Shown here: one piece after another, positions 10,301 to 19,860 of the stretch
Layout: each line of letters starts with the position of its first letter
Numbering within the stretch: position 1 is the first letter of the stretch
Assembly: GCA_012931725.1 (NCBI GenBank)
Contig: CM022944.1
Span: 108,545,558 to 108,609,557, forward strand
Direction of reading: 5' to 3'
DNA: 64,000 nucleotides
Origin: Litsea cubeba
Taxonomy: Eukaryota > Streptophyta > Magnoliopsida > Laurales > Lauraceae
The notes under the pieces: generated by a model
Told to the model about the DNA's origin: nothing
The model's input: the letters and a program-made list of their open reading frames with translations, nothing else
Databases searched by the model: none
Translations under genes and position numbers: made by a program

Positions 10301-10558
10301 CCACAACAATGCATGCCCATCATGTGTGATAATTCCAGTGCCATCAGTATCTCTAAGAATCCTGTTCAGCATTCTCGCACTAAGCACATTGACATTCGTT
10401 ATCATTTTTTGCGTGACCATGCTGATCAAGGCAATATTGAACTAATTTTTGTACCTACAGATACTCAGTTGGCTGACTTATTTACTAAACCCCTTGGAAA
10501 TGATCGATTCATTACATTGAGACATCAGTTGGGCATTGGCCCTTGCCCTGAATTCTAA
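7298..10558 (+). CDS. pol: Element A Pol polyprotein (protease, integrase, RT, RNase H)
   Basis: The frame is open from 7298, 70 bases before the Gag stop and in the -1 phase, to TAA at 10556-10558. It has no obvious ATG start, so it is probably made by frameshifting. Counting from 7403: aspartic protease WFLDSGCSKHM at 51-61; GAG-pre-integrase LWHQRLGH near 180; integrase core with D near 246, D near 309 (SDHGGEFE) and E near 345 (NGVAERRNR); reverse transcriptase with VARLESIR, FQMDVKSAFLNG and YVDD near 736-739; and copia RNase H with DADWAG near 900 and STAEAEY near 939. No internal stop or frameshift is visible and every catalytic motif I looked for is present, so it looks active. It could also serve element B in trans. 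Confidence 0.93.
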   Translation, partial: NSSQTYRQKLFTSRWTCHFCNRIGHLIPNCPFKIRLSQNHPSRALFKFVPKSTKTPFIKTTWIEKGKSFKNFLVQTALKVKENSRWFLDSGCSKHMTGDRSRFIFLEDYDGGNVSFGDNRKAQIIGKGCVGGDQMPTLKDVFLVDGLKHNLLSISQLCDKGNKVIFDSKSCKVLNEKSQKVLLTGLRTKDNIYTIEECCENESMSLMTKDQENQLWHQRLGHINYKLMKILSKKEIVRGIPKLDDFKSELCKACQMGKQIKKSFKGLKDISSSRPLELIHMDLIGPAPVQSIGGKKYILVMVDDYSRFGWVAFLHAKSDAVDHIIRICKKIQVEKECKIKKIRSDHGGEFENERFADFCENYGINHQFSAPKTPQQNGVAERRNRVIQEMARTLLNEKNLPRNLWAEAINTACYLINRVYLTKNTNKTPYELYFGRKPNLGYLKVFGSKCYILRDREQLEKFDSKSDEGIFLGYSDKSKAYRVFNLRSMTVMESAHVVIDETNQIKKAIHDDEEETSVEQTTPSEIEDKIPSASSMPTKLLKDHNLDNIIGNIKSGVMTRRQVHNLCAHYSFVSRIEPKNFSEAETKSEWIDAMQEELNQFRKNEVWDLVPLPEGKSKIGTKWIFKNKLDESGNVIRNKARLVAKGYAQVEGVDFEETFAPVARLESIRILLAYASSMRIKLFQMDVKSAFLNGEIEEDVYVTQPEGFEDPHHPDYVFKLKKALYGLKQAPRAWYEKLTSHLLENDYMCGNVDKTLFIKKVDKDILLAQIYVDDIVFGSTSDQLAQGFSELMSSTFEMSLVGPLQFFLGLQVSQTDHGIFLSQSKFALEIVKKFGLGESKTSCNPMGSSTKLSSDLQGKKVDQKLYKSMIGSLLYLTASRPDLSFSVGICARYQSDPRESHYKAVKRIIKYIHGTSHYGIWYPRDSTLQLMGYSDADWAGSIDDRKSTSGCCYFIGNCLVAWHSKKQNSVSLSTAEAEYIAAGSCCAQLLWMKQTLLDYNVPQQCMPIMCDNSSAISISKNPVQHSRTKHIDIRYHFLRDHADQGNIELIFVPTDTQLADLFTKPLGNDRFITLRHQLGIGPCPEF

Positions 10559-10946
10559 TTTGTTGTTGGCTTATCACCTGTTATTTCATTTTCTTTTGAT
10601 CCTATAAACAGGTGCTACTAACAAGGTTTTGTGTTTTCTAGTTCTTGGGCAGGATCCTTTGCAATTGGATGTCAAAGGGGGAGAGATGTTTCAAGTGTTG
10701 GCACCAACTAAGGGGGAGAAGATTCTAGGGTTATCTAGTTTAGGGGGAGTTTTTGTATGTATTTTTGTAATGTTGTGTCTTTGCTCTCACAAGGAAAATC
10801 CAAAGCTCCAAAATATCCAAATGCTCCCATTCATCCAAAGCTCCTTAATATCCAAAGAAGATGGTGAAGTTGGTGTTCAAGTTTCTAAGGAGATTGAGAG
10901 AGAGTTCAAGCTTCAAGAGTTGCCATCAAATTGCAAAGGGGGAGAT
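10559..10946 (+). other. Element A 3' untranslated region with multiple polypurine tracts
   Basis: 388 bases without a convincing gene. It contains AAAGGGGGAG at 10674-10683, AAGGGGGAG at 10710-10718, a weaker copy at 10741-10750, and the functional tract AAAGGGGGAGAT at 10935-10946 touching the 3' LTR. Extra polypurine copies here are a Sirevirus hallmark. A 15-base motif AACAGGTGCTACTAA at 10607-10621 is shared with element B (35674-35688). A 107-codon frame from 10629 begins without an ATG and is not supported as a gene. Confidence 0.8.
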
Positions 10947-12597
10947 TGTTAGAGTTTTATTTTGTTGCAATTTGATAGGGTGCATTTCATTTTCATAAGC
11001 TTGATCTCTCATTCATTCATGATTTTTATCTTAAGATTTTCATGCTTGATTTTCATTCATAATCTTTGATTTTATTCATGTCATGCATGTTTTTCATAAT
11101 ATTTATGAATCTTAAGTTCATGAAGTTTTCTAGTCCCATGTGGGTGTTTTTGGTGTCATTTCCAAAATTCAAGCTTTCCATGTTTTTCTCTTTAAAATCA
11201 GTTTTTATTTGGAGATTTCAAGTCATTTATATTTCATTTTTAATAGTCTTTTTCTGACTTGAATCCAAGCTTGAATTGTGCCCCAAAGTTCATTGAAGAC
11301 CAGCCCTCACTCTCCTTCAAAGTTCTGAAAAAAATCAGACATCTGGGCTGCCAGCAGGTTGGCCGGCTGTGTACCCGGTCGACCGGCCAAGGCACCCGGT
11401 CGACCGGGCACACAGTGCAGGCCGACCCAGGGAAAATGGCCGTTAAGGCTCCAACGGATATATTTCTGACCGTTGAGCACCCGGTCGACCGGGCCCTGTA
11501 CCAGGTCGACCGGGCACTAGCCGTTGGACACTTTTTGGCTATAAAAAGTGGATTTTTGTTGGGGATTGTGGGCTGAACTTTAAGGAACTTTTGAGGCCAA
11601 GGAAGAACTACACTTTAAGGAGATTATTGAAGGACTAATGGGGCTAATCCATGGACTCAATCTTTGATTCAAATCTCAAATGGGTGTGCTCTCTTTTCTC
11701 ATTTAATCTCATGCTTTGTATTAATCTTTGATTTCTTTTAAAAGCATGCTCAAGTTTCTTAATGTTGTGTTCATGCATTGTTAAATCTTTGAACATGTTT
11801 AGTCATGAGGATACAACATATGTTTAGCTATTCACATGAGTTTTGTTTTCAAGTTTCTACACTAACTTGCTAGAGTTAAGTTGTAATTTTTCAAATCAAG
11901 TTTCTTCATCTTGAAAACTCATGTGTTTTTTCATTCTACTCTTTCATTTAAATATGATCAACATCTTTGCATCATTTAGTGTTTCATCCTTCTAAAAAGA
12001 GTTAGAGTGTTTTCTAGCATATGCATGAATCTTACACTTTCTCATTCATATGCATATGTCTAGAGTTTGGCATTTCATTTTCAAATTAGCCTATTTAGAG
12101 GCATCTCATTGCACTTAATAGTTCTCTTATCCATGCATCATTAGGCATATTAATTAAGAGAAAATCACTCGTTGTAAAGGTTGGTGCTTAGCCTTTAAAA
12201 GCATTTGTTGAGTTGTAATGGTTCATGCTTAGCCTTGAAAAGCATGGTGATGTGTTTGTAAGGTTCAAGGTGATCCTAAACCTTAACTCGTTTTAGTGAA
12301 AATCCGGTAGGGTTACCGGGAGTGGATGTAGGCACGGTTGCCGAACCACTATAAAACACTTGTGTTATGGTGAATGCTCTTTTGTGCTTACTTTATGTGA
12401 TTGATGTTGTTATTGTTGAATGTTCCTAGTTGCTTTCATCTTGTGTATGATTAACTTAGGAATCTATCTTTTTCACAAGATTATTAATATTCATCAAAGC
12501 ATAAGCAACTTAAAAACCAAAAGAATGAAAGTTGGTCAAGGACTTTGAGCTCACCCTATTCACCCCCCCCCCTCTAGGATTCGATCTTGGACTTTCA
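10947..12597 (+). repeat. Element A right (3') LTR
   Basis: 1651 bp, TGTTAGAG to ACTTTCA. It differs from the left LTR by a 4-base shorter C-run and by C instead of T at 12289. Its TATA box is 11540-11548. It is followed by the right TSD copy GGCTT at 12598-12602. Confidence 0.95.
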
Positions 12598-14222
12598 GGC
12601 TTTGTTTTCACGACCTCCCAATTTTCATCTTCCAGGAGATCGGGATGTACCCATATCGGTTGTCCGTCTGGTGTCGGGTAAGGAACCAGTTCCTCGGACG
12701 CTTGGATTGAGTTTATCACCTTGAAGGAAGTAGTGATCTTCTTGATTTTGATGTTTGTCCACATGTCACCATGTTGACGGAGGCAGACCCATAGTTTTTG
12801 TCAAAGGTGATGACTCCGTTTTTCCACATCTCGTTTATTTTCTCTCTCACAACGAAGCATTGATTGAGAGGATGCGAGATCATCTGGTGGTATGGACAGT
12901 ACCGAGGATCGTTGGTTTTGCCAACATCACCCGGTCTTTTTGGTTCAGGCAAGGTGAGCTTGCCGTTTGCCAGAAGAGCCCCGAAGATTTCATCAACATC
13001 TTCATCAAACGGGTATTTCTTCTCTACTCGTTCTTTGAAGGCATCTGAGAGTTCAGGTCTCTTACCAGCAACTTTATTTTCAGCTTTCTTTGGTGGCTGA
13101 GGAGCTGACTTGGTCTGTACATTGAGGACCTCTTTTTTCTTTGGTTTAGAGGTTGCAATGGCGGTCGGCTCTTTTCTTGATGATTTCTGACTGTTGAGGT
13201 CTTTAATCAACGTTTCAGCTTCCATAGAAGCTTCTAGGAGTTCTCCCAGGTTTTTTGATTTGTTGCCGATGATCATGGAGCGGATTCTGGCTCTCATGTT
13301 GTTTCGGCAGATGTCGACTAGCGACGCTTGTGGCAATACATCAGAGCATTTGTATGCCATTGCTTTCCATTTGTGAATGAAGTCATATGTTGATTCATTC
13401 TCCCCCTGTTTTAGGCTGCACAGCTGAGCCATAGTAGCGGGATGATCTTCACCTTTTGAAGTGAGTCAGGAGCGTGTCTCTAGCATGGCCCAGTTTTGGA
13501 TCGAGTCCTCCGGCAGAGTGGAGTAACCAATCGAAGGTCGTACCTTTTAGGGTACTTGCAAAGAGGCGGATCTTGAGTGCATCTTGATCCGCGATAGCTC
13601 CCGTCAGGATCTTGAAGTGGATGACGTGCTGTCTGGCAGATCCTTTCCCCGTATATTTTGGAGAGTAGGATGCTTGAATTTGGTGGGGAACGGGACCGAG
13701 TCCATCCATAAGGGATATGGTGGCTTGATCCCATGCTCCTTGAGTATATCCTCTTTTTTGCTTTGGCGAGGATACTGTCTACGTCCTTTTGGTAAGGGCG
13801 CGTGACTCATTTTCTCCCATTTACCTCGTCGTTTTGATGATTCGGAGGAGGTTCATTGTTCGCCTGATTTTGGAAGGCGAGGAGAAGGTTTTCCATCAGA
13901 TTTCAATCCTCTGCTGGCCCTGTTCCAACTGCTGGATGCGGGTGATCGCATCTTCTGGAGGTGGATTGCGGGGTGGTGGCTCAGAATTTGTAGCCAAGAC
14001 ATTCATCCTTCGTGATTCGAACGAAGAAACTGTCCTGGTGACTGAGCTGGGGCTCATTCTTTTTGAAGAAGGGCTTGAGGAAGGATCACTCTGCTGTCGT
14101 TTGCTTGAAGGAGCAGGGGATTCTTCTGAATGTCTTCTTGTCCTTGAGACGCTGCGGGTCATCGAACGTCGGACATGGATTTTTGTTGCTGATTTTTGGC
14201 GCCTTCTGGTTTTTCCAACCAT
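12598..14222 (-). pseudogene. gag: gypsy gag, N-terminal and capsid part, frameshifted
   Basis: Minus strand. 14222-13896 is a basic, Ser/Pro-rich leader ending in a Gln-rich helix. From about 13800 the frame carries capsid sequence, with a retrotrans_gag core at about 13600-13250: TLKGTTFDWLLHSAGG, then MAQLCSLKQGENESTYDF. It continues to a Lys-rich region and a PYHQ...HPLNQCFVVREKI stretch near 12830. The coding phase changes near 13880-13810, 13640, 13445 (an extra base after HFKR) and 12750, so at least three frameshifts break it. At 12602 it is interrupted by element A and resumes at 3988. It was probably inactive before or independently of the insertion, although pol is still open. Confidence 0.75.
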
Positions 14223-14667
14223 ATGGACGGCAGCAACTTGGTTGGGTCTTTCTTTTTCGACCCATTTGGGAGAGACTTGAAGTGTAGGAGGCTGGGTCCT
14301 TTGCTTCTCTAGTCTCTTTTGTCTATACGAGCGCGGCGGCGTATACGACGAGCAATTTGAGCTTCGGTCAGCTCTGGCTGGGCTTTGACGATGAAGGATG
14401 TGCTCCCTCGGGCGCAGCAGCCGAGCCTGTCTTCTTTGTAGCTGGGCAAGGACAGGATGCGAACCCTGTCCTTCGCCTGTTGCAGCGAAGCTTTGAATTT
14501 TTGGAGTTCGGCCCCCGTAGAGATGAAGGGTCGAACTGCAAGTTTGTAGGCCTTAGCAGGTGCTTATAGAGGCCTTGTGATGCATGACTTGATTTTGGGC
14601 TTGTAGGAACAAGCCGGCTCATGCTGGGATGACTTGAGAGTCAGGTTGGAGATGGGTCTCTCCTCTT

Positions 14668-15114
14668 TCATGTAAGCAAGAGGGTAGAACTGGTTCTCCT
14701 TGAGTGGGGCCAGGAATGCTGGCTTGGTGGATGTTTGGGACCTTCTTTGCCTTGGTGAAGGTCTTGGGGACCAAGTCTTGGGATAGACCTGGTTGCTTGT
14801 AGGTCGAGGCTTCGTGGGGCTGCCACGGGCTTAGGCCTTCTGGTGCTCGCCTTTGGTGTCACGGTAGTGACACGTTGAGAGGCGAGTTTCTGCTTCTTGG
14901 AGGGAGCAGTTTGTTCCTCAGGAAGTGGGAATGGTCCCAGCGTCCCAAAGACGATAGTCCGGGGAGTCGAGGTCGACCCGGAGTTCAGAGAGTTACCGAG
15001 GGAGTTGATGCTTCGGCAGCTGATGGAGCGCTTGTAAGTGCGCGAGGTTTGCTTCTGTTGAAGTATGAGTTGGTGCTTGTTTTCATCGAAAGTAATGGTT
15101 AGTGAAGCTGCCAT
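14668..15114 (-). CDS. gypsy leader ORF or gag N-terminus, function unknown
   Basis: 148 codons on the minus strand from an ATG at 15114 (MAASLTITFDENKHQLILQQ) to a stop at 14668. Its position between the 5' UTR and gag suggests the very N-terminus of Gag or a small leader ORF. The first 60 residues look protein-like; the second half is low-complexity Arg/Pro/Ser. I recognise no domain. A frameshifted continuation toward 14368 is possible. The reading is tentative. Confidence 0.4.
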   Translation of the reverse strand: MAASLTITFDENKHQLILQQKQTSRTYKRSISCRSINSLGNSLNSGSTSTPRTIVFGTLGPFPLPEEQTAPSKKQKLASQRVTTVTPKASTRRPKPVAAPRSLDLQATRSIPRLGPQDLHQGKEGPKHPPSQHSWPHSRRTSSTLLLT

Positions 15115-15179
15115 TGTTAGTTTTTCGAAAATTTCTGAAACAAGACCACATCCATTAGTAATCACAAGAATATAATGAT

Positions 15180-16770
15180 CATAAATGAGAAGTTCTATGG
15201 TTTCGTCTTTTCAAATTGCTAGAGGAAGATGACCCAAGCAACATGAAGAAGGCAAAAGCCATAGAGGGTACAATTGTTCTGATCGCAGGTATGGTAAGCC
15301 CAGAATGGGCATCCCAGTGACTGCTAGAAGCAATTGTGAACTTAAATTCGACTTATCGAGAAGCAGAGCTTGCTCGAGGTAAGAAGAATATAAAGTTGGA
15401 GTTACAGATGTGCCGGTCGCAATACAGTAGACCCTAAAAGGGCGTACTAATACCGCTAGACACAAATGTTTTGAGACCGCATCTATGAGATGAGATTCTC
15501 TGTTTTGAAAGGTCAAAATTGGATTCATCAAAGAGAGCCGATGGTATTCCAATCTAAACACGGGCTCAGCGATTTCCGCGAGCGGCAGTGCTCAGAAAGA
15601 AATGAACCATAATTTCTCGAATCTGAATCTAAAAATGACGAGTTTTTTTTTTTTGAAAGGCCAATATCGGGTTCATCAAAGAGAGCAAAAGGCACTCCAA
15701 TCTGAATACGGGCTCAGCGATTTCCGCGAGCGCCAGTGCTCAGAAAGGAGAAGACCAAGATTTCTCCAATCTAAACCCAAAATGACGGAAGTTTTTTTTT
15801 TTTGAAGATTTTGAAGATTTTTTTTTTAAAAAAAATCATTTTTTTATTTTTTATTTATTTTTTTATATTTTTCTTTTTTAAGATTTTTTTTTGAAATTTT
15901 TTTTATTTTTATTTTTTATTTTAAAATTTTTATTTTTTAAAAATTTTATATTTTAATTTTTTAAAATTTTAATTTTTTTAAAAAAAATTTGTTTAAAAGA
16001 CGAGAGAGTACACATAGGCCTCCTAACCCGGTCTTATGAAATCTTGATTGATAGAATCGCCCCCAGGTAATGGTAGGATTACTTAATGAACCCGTTTGGA
16101 GGACCCTTGCCTAGAACAGTCAAGCTGTCTCCACACTCTGGACAAGGCTTTTCTTTGAATCAACCATGATCAAAGAACACAGTTGGTTTAACCTTAGTGG
16201 TCTAATGTCTTTTTTTTATATTTTTATTTATTATATATATATTTTTTTAATGAACTCATCGAAGAGAAACGATGGCCCAAAACCGTAGTCGAACAGGCTC
16301 AACATTTCTGCAAAGCGCGATGAACGATAGGAACGGATCAAGGTTCTCAATTTTGAATCCAAAATGAGAAATCTAAATTTTTTTTATTTTTTTTATTTAT
16401 ATATTTTTTTTAGATCTTTAATGAAATCATCGAAGAGAAATAATGGCCCAATCCCCGATCCGAACACGGTCTCAGCGATTTCCGTGAGCGCCAGTGCCCC
16501 GAAGGGAGAGGATCAAAGTTTCTCAATTTTGAATCCAAAATGAGAAATCTGATTTTTTTTTGTTTTTTTTTTTGAAAAGAGAAAGAGTGGAAATAAATTC
16601 AAAGAATTAGAAATTTCCAAACAAAAATCTCATCTCATTTTTTTTAGATGCGGAATTCAACATAGGCCACAAATTATAAAGTAGCCAAGGAATCGAGAAA
16701 AGAAATATAAGCATAGAGCAAAATATATGATATGCAAATATTTCATTTCTAGCATCGTGTTCTCAAATAA
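15180..16770 (-). repeat. gypsy 5' untranslated region with four degenerate tandem units separated by T/A-rich tracts
   Basis: No gene is visible. About 130-bp units recur at roughly 15502-15640, 15652-15788, 16248-16368 and 16418-16548. Each has a 'TCATC(A/G)AAGAGA' start, a 'CTCAGCGATTTCCG(C/T)GAGCG' core (lost in the third) and an 'AAAATGA' end. The first three units are followed by long T-rich or A/T-only tracts (15640-15655, 15790-15990, 16368-16412), and another T tract lies at 16552-16573. Confidence 0.7.
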
Positions 16771-16774
16771 ACGA

Positions 16775-16792
16775 GTCCCACCGGGTGTGCCA
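16775..16792 (-). other. Candidate gypsy primer binding site
   Basis: On the minus strand TGGCACACCCGGTGGGAC lies three bases after the proposed LTR end. Its plus-strand complement ends in CCA and looks like a tRNA 3' end (T-stem-like CCCAC). I do not recognise which tRNA would pair. Confidence 0.55.
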
Positions 16793-17069
16793 GCTTGATG
16801 GACCGTGCTCCTGCTCGGTTCCTACCGAGGGTCGGCGGACGTGGGAGTCCGTTTGGTTCCGACCCTTTCGTAGCCAGGGGGCAGGGGCGTGCATCAACAT
16901 TTTTTTTTTGTGTGGGTGTGTTAGATTTTCTATTTTACTCGGAATTGCAAGTGGTGATCCAGAGATCAACCTTCGCAAGTAAAAAGGAAATCAACTTCTT
17001 TCAAGTTTTCCATTGCACATATATTTAAGAAAAGAGACATTTTTCTTGGTTTGCCGTGAAAGGCGATTT

Positions 17070-17150
17070 TTTTGGCATTTATAGCCGATTTTGGCGTTTA
17101 TAGCCAATTTTTGGCGTTTATAGCCGATTTTGGCGTTTATAGCCGATTTA
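17070..17150 (-). repeat. Four tandem copies of a 20-bp unit in the gypsy LTR
   Basis: On the plus strand the unit TTTGGCGTTTATAGCCGAT repeats four times with minor changes, just downstream (in element sense) of the TATA box. Confidence 0.85.
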
Positions 17151-17646
17151 CAATCCTTATCAATAATGAAAGACAAGAGTTGTGATTTTTGTCTCTTTTG
17201 AAAAAATACAAACTACAATGAAAAGCAAGAAAAGGTGGATCTAACTTCTCAGGAGATTGTGGGGGACTCATTTAGATTGACGGTCGCAAGCCATATGTGG
17301 GCGTCGCCATCATCCAAGCAGATGAGAACAGAGGATGCTATTGATTCGCTTGGCTTGGCTATAACCTCAGGTTTTTAGAGGACAAAGACCAAAAGAAGGT
17401 CCTATGTCCAATAAAAAGCCGAGTAGACGGGCTGAAAAGCCATATCTAAGCCATTGGAGGCAGGAGGAGAAGGCAAGGACCTTGGGGGGGGGGTACCCCC
17501 CAAGGGACTTTTGTCACCTTGTAGCGGTGGCCGGTGTAGAACTTCCGCAGAGTTTTCTCTCTTTTCCTTCTTTGAATTTCTGTGCTTCTGTCTGTCTGTG
17601 TGTTTGTGCTTTTTTCTGATGATTATTTTCTTCTTGGAGAGCTCTC

Positions 17647-17655
17647 CTATTTATA
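17647..17655 (-). promoter_or_regulatory. gypsy LTR TATA box
   Basis: Minus-strand TATAAATAG in a GC-balanced context (GCCTATAAATAGGAG). It would start transcripts near 17620 that run into the leader and gag. Confidence 0.65.
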
Positions 17656-18334
17656 GGCTTTTAGGTGGCCATTTTTGGAGGGTTTATGAGCTTTAATTGT
17701 CATAAAGCTACATACAGGGAGGAGTTACAAGATTGAATTCTTTATTTTGTAACTCCTTTTTCTTGGCTTCTGATTGGCCGGAGGAGATTGAGGGCATTTA
17801 ATCGCCTTTAATCGCCATGATGGGAGGAGTTTCATGGGTTAAATGCCATGAATCTCTTGACTTGTAACTCCCGGATGCTTGCTTCTGATTGGTCCGTCCA
17901 AAGAAATGGATTAATGACTGTAATAAAGCTAGTCAATTAATCACATTAAGTGGTCGCCGAGCAGCTGAAGAGTCGCGGGCCGTGCCGCGTCTTTTGGGAT
18001 TCTTCTGGTGATGATCATCGATGGATCTTCATGTAGATCGACATCAGATGACCATGTAATTTCAGGTGTTTGTTGCCAACAGCGGGTCGGTGCCATCTGT
18101 CCTGTCGATTTCTCGATCGGTCGGGTAGAAAGCACACTTTTTTGGTTGACCGGGTGGCGATCAATATTGTTTTCGATACTCTTGATGATTAACCCGTGTT
18201 TTGGACGGATGTGAGAGGATTTGGTGTCTCAAAAGCATGAATTTTGGAAAGTACCAGAGGCTGGGCGCTTCGAATCGCGAAAAAACGGCGAAAATCGGGG
18301 TTTCCGGGGCCTTCCCGGCGACCCCGGGCTCCAA

Positions 18335-18381
18335 GGTCGCCGGCGACCCTGGGCCAGGGTCGCAGGGGTCTGCGACCCTGG
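18335..18381. repeat. GC-rich palindrome and hairpin in the gypsy LTR
   Basis: GGTCGCCGGCGACC at 18335-18348 is a perfect 14-bp palindrome. CCAGGGTCGCAG (18354-18365) pairs perfectly with CTGCGACCCTGG (18370-18381) around a 4-base loop. Both stand out from the AT-rich surroundings and lie upstream of the TATA box. Confidence 0.9.
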
Positions 18382-18579
18382 GGGGATTCTTCCACCTTTT
18401 TGTCCCGTTTTGTGTCCGTTTTTGCTGTTTTTTGATTCTTTTTTCTCCTGTACTTTTCCTTGACATTTTGACCATTTATTGGCCTGATTTCTTTGTAGGA
18501 AACCTGATGAGAATCCTTGCATTTTATTTTGCAAAGTTTCCAATTTCCTGAGAAAGCCGAAGACTTTGTCGCGCAGAGC

Positions 18580-19270
18580 TGCCGATTTTCCGTCAGAAGC
18601 TGAAACTGGGTCAAACGATGTCGGAATGACCTGAAATTTGGTGTGAAGCCTCCTGAGCAGTAAATAAGACCAACCATAGGCTTTTGTTTGAGTTTTGAAG
18701 CCATTTGAGGTCCTATCACCAATAGACTCGCTTTTGTCGCGATGAAGATGTCGCGGTTTGATGTGCGGTCAACCGATGTCCGATTGACTTGAAATTTGAC
18801 AGGGAACCTATTGGAGTCATTTTAAGATGATCCATAGGCTCTGTCTTGGAAATCATGGTCCCGGAGAGCTTTGCCGCCGAGAGGCCTGATTTGACTTCCG
18901 AGCGTCAAACTATGGTCAAATGTTGTGGAAATGACCTGAAATTTGACGTGTAGCCCTTTATAAGCATTTTGAAGCCGTCCATGTGCTCTATCTGATGAGT
19001 AATGGCCTCGGTAGTTCTCGCCGCCGAGAGGCTTGATTTAGCTGTTCGAGGGTTGATGTAGGGTCAAACGTTGTCGGTTTGACTCGGAACTTGACGTGGA
19101 GCCTTTTGGAAGTATTTTGAGACCATCCATCGGCTCTGATCGAAGATTTGGTGTCTCCGATGCTTTTGCCGCCGAGAGCTCCTTTTCAGCTGTCGAAGAA
19201 GCGAAGTTAGGCCAAATGATTTTGAAATGGCCCGAAACTTCTTGTGTACTCCTCTTTTGGCTGTTTTGAA
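18580..19270 (-). repeat. Five diverged ~150-bp tandem units in gypsy U3
   Basis: Each unit carries a 'GGTCAA(A/C)...GTNG...TGACNTGAAATTTG' block followed by a 'CCAT(A/C/G)GGCTC'-like block, and the later ones a 'GCCGCCGAGAG' block. Units start near 18585, 18745, 18890, 19045 and 19175. Such repeats often lie in LTR enhancers. Confidence 0.7.
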
Positions 19271-19402
19271 GGATCTTGCAGTTTTTGTTTGATTCTGACA
19301 AGATTTGATTTTTGGAAGTAGCATTGCCTATTTATGGCAGGTTGCGACTTCATGTAGCTCTTTGGATCTTGAAGAGGCAAAGTGACATTTTTGGTGTCAA
19401 CA

Positions 19403-19860
19403 CGGACTTTGGACAACCAATATGGGTGTAGTGTGGGTCATGTTCAGGTGTGTCAAATACATGAAATTGCTTGCATTGTTGGGCCCATTCGATAAGAAAT
19501 GGGGATCTATGGATGGAATCAATTGATCAACTCATTTTCTGATTTAGATCCCTTGAAAATCTAGAACCTTTTGGTTCTAATAGGGTAATCCAATCTATAA
19601 TGACCTTGGCACTTGATTCCATGTTTTGAACTAAATTTATCTCTCCTGCCTCAATATGGGTGTTGAATTCTTTTGATATATTTCAAGTGGATCGAGGTAA
19701 TTATGGCCAAGTTTGTCACATATCCTTATACATTTGAACTAGTTGCTGCTGCAAAGAAGACTCCGTTGAATTGAGCAGTGGCTGCTATTATCTTGTTGAT
19801 TTCGGTCCCTTTGTGACTTGCCCGTTCTATGAAGTCTTGAATTAGGAAAGGTTCATATAA
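19403..19860. repeat. Partial copy of a dispersed noncoding repeat (family Q)
   Basis: The sequence from CGGACTTTGGACAACCAATATGGG onward aligns with 39488-39945 and more weakly with 38330-38640, 38980-39310 and 29400-29790. The gypsy element apparently landed in this copy, removing its left part to beyond the window. No coding potential was recognised. Confidence 0.75.

Larger units (their letters stand above)
3989..12597 (+). mobile_element. Element A: full-length Ty1/copia retrotransposon of the Sirevirus type
   Basis: 8609 bp, with LTRs 3989-5643 and 10947-12597, TSD GGCTT, an initiator-tRNA-Met-type PBS, gag, pol in copia order (protease, integrase, RT, RNase H), and a 3' region with several polypurine copies. 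Repeated AAGGGGGAG tracts before the 3' LTR, palindromic LTR islands and a long coiled-coil Gag are Sirevirus traits. The LTRs differ by eye only at 5331/12289 (T/C) and in a C-run (14 versus 10), so insertion is recent. It sits in opposite orientation inside the gypsy gag region. The only coding defect I see is the phase change between gag and pol, which may be functional. Confidence 0.95.
1..19402 (-). mobile_element. Ty3/gypsy LTR retrotransposon, 3' part beyond window, split by element A
   Basis: A minus-strand element that reads from its 5' LTR (16796-19402) through a candidate primer binding site, leader, gag and pol, and leaves the window inside reverse transcriptase. Its 3' LTR is not visible. 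The minus-strand LTR would begin TGTTGACACC at 19402 and end ...CATCA at 16796. The right boundary is supported because DNA from 19403 on resembles an uninterrupted repeat near 39488. The copia element at 3989-12597 plus one 5-bp TSD must be removed to restore colinearity; the 8614-bp excess then puts the two flanking coding frames in register. About 10.8 kb of the gypsy element itself is in the window. RT and retrotrans_gag similarity make Ty3/gypsy secure. The clade is not; no chromodomain region is in view, and a Tat-like assignment is only a guess. Confidence 0.85.
16796..19402 (-). repeat. gypsy 5' LTR
   Basis: About 2607 bp, TG...CA on the minus strand. It holds a TATA box (17647-17655), short 20-bp repeats (about 17070-17150), a GC-rich palindromic island (18295-18385) and five diverged ~150-bp tandem units (about 18580-19270) in U3. 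The left end is placed by the PBS, the right end by homology of the flank to 39488. The 3' LTR is outside the window, so the boundaries cannot be checked against a second copy. Confidence 0.7.

Noticed and set aside
10629..10952. Possible env-like ORF after pol in element A
   Set aside because: It starts without an ATG, crosses the polypurine tracts and runs into the LTR. The single hydrophobic patch is not enough to support an envelope-like protein.
16775..16792. tRNA gene 3' end (plus strand ends in CCA)
   Set aside because: No cloverleaf could be built upstream, and the position next to an LTR end fits a primer binding site. Plant nuclear tRNA genes also do not encode CCA.
18161..18722. 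Overlapping open frames on both strands in the GC-rich part of the gypsy LTR
   Set aside because: GC-rich, stop-poor sequence gives frames in all phases. No domain or codon bias favours any of them.
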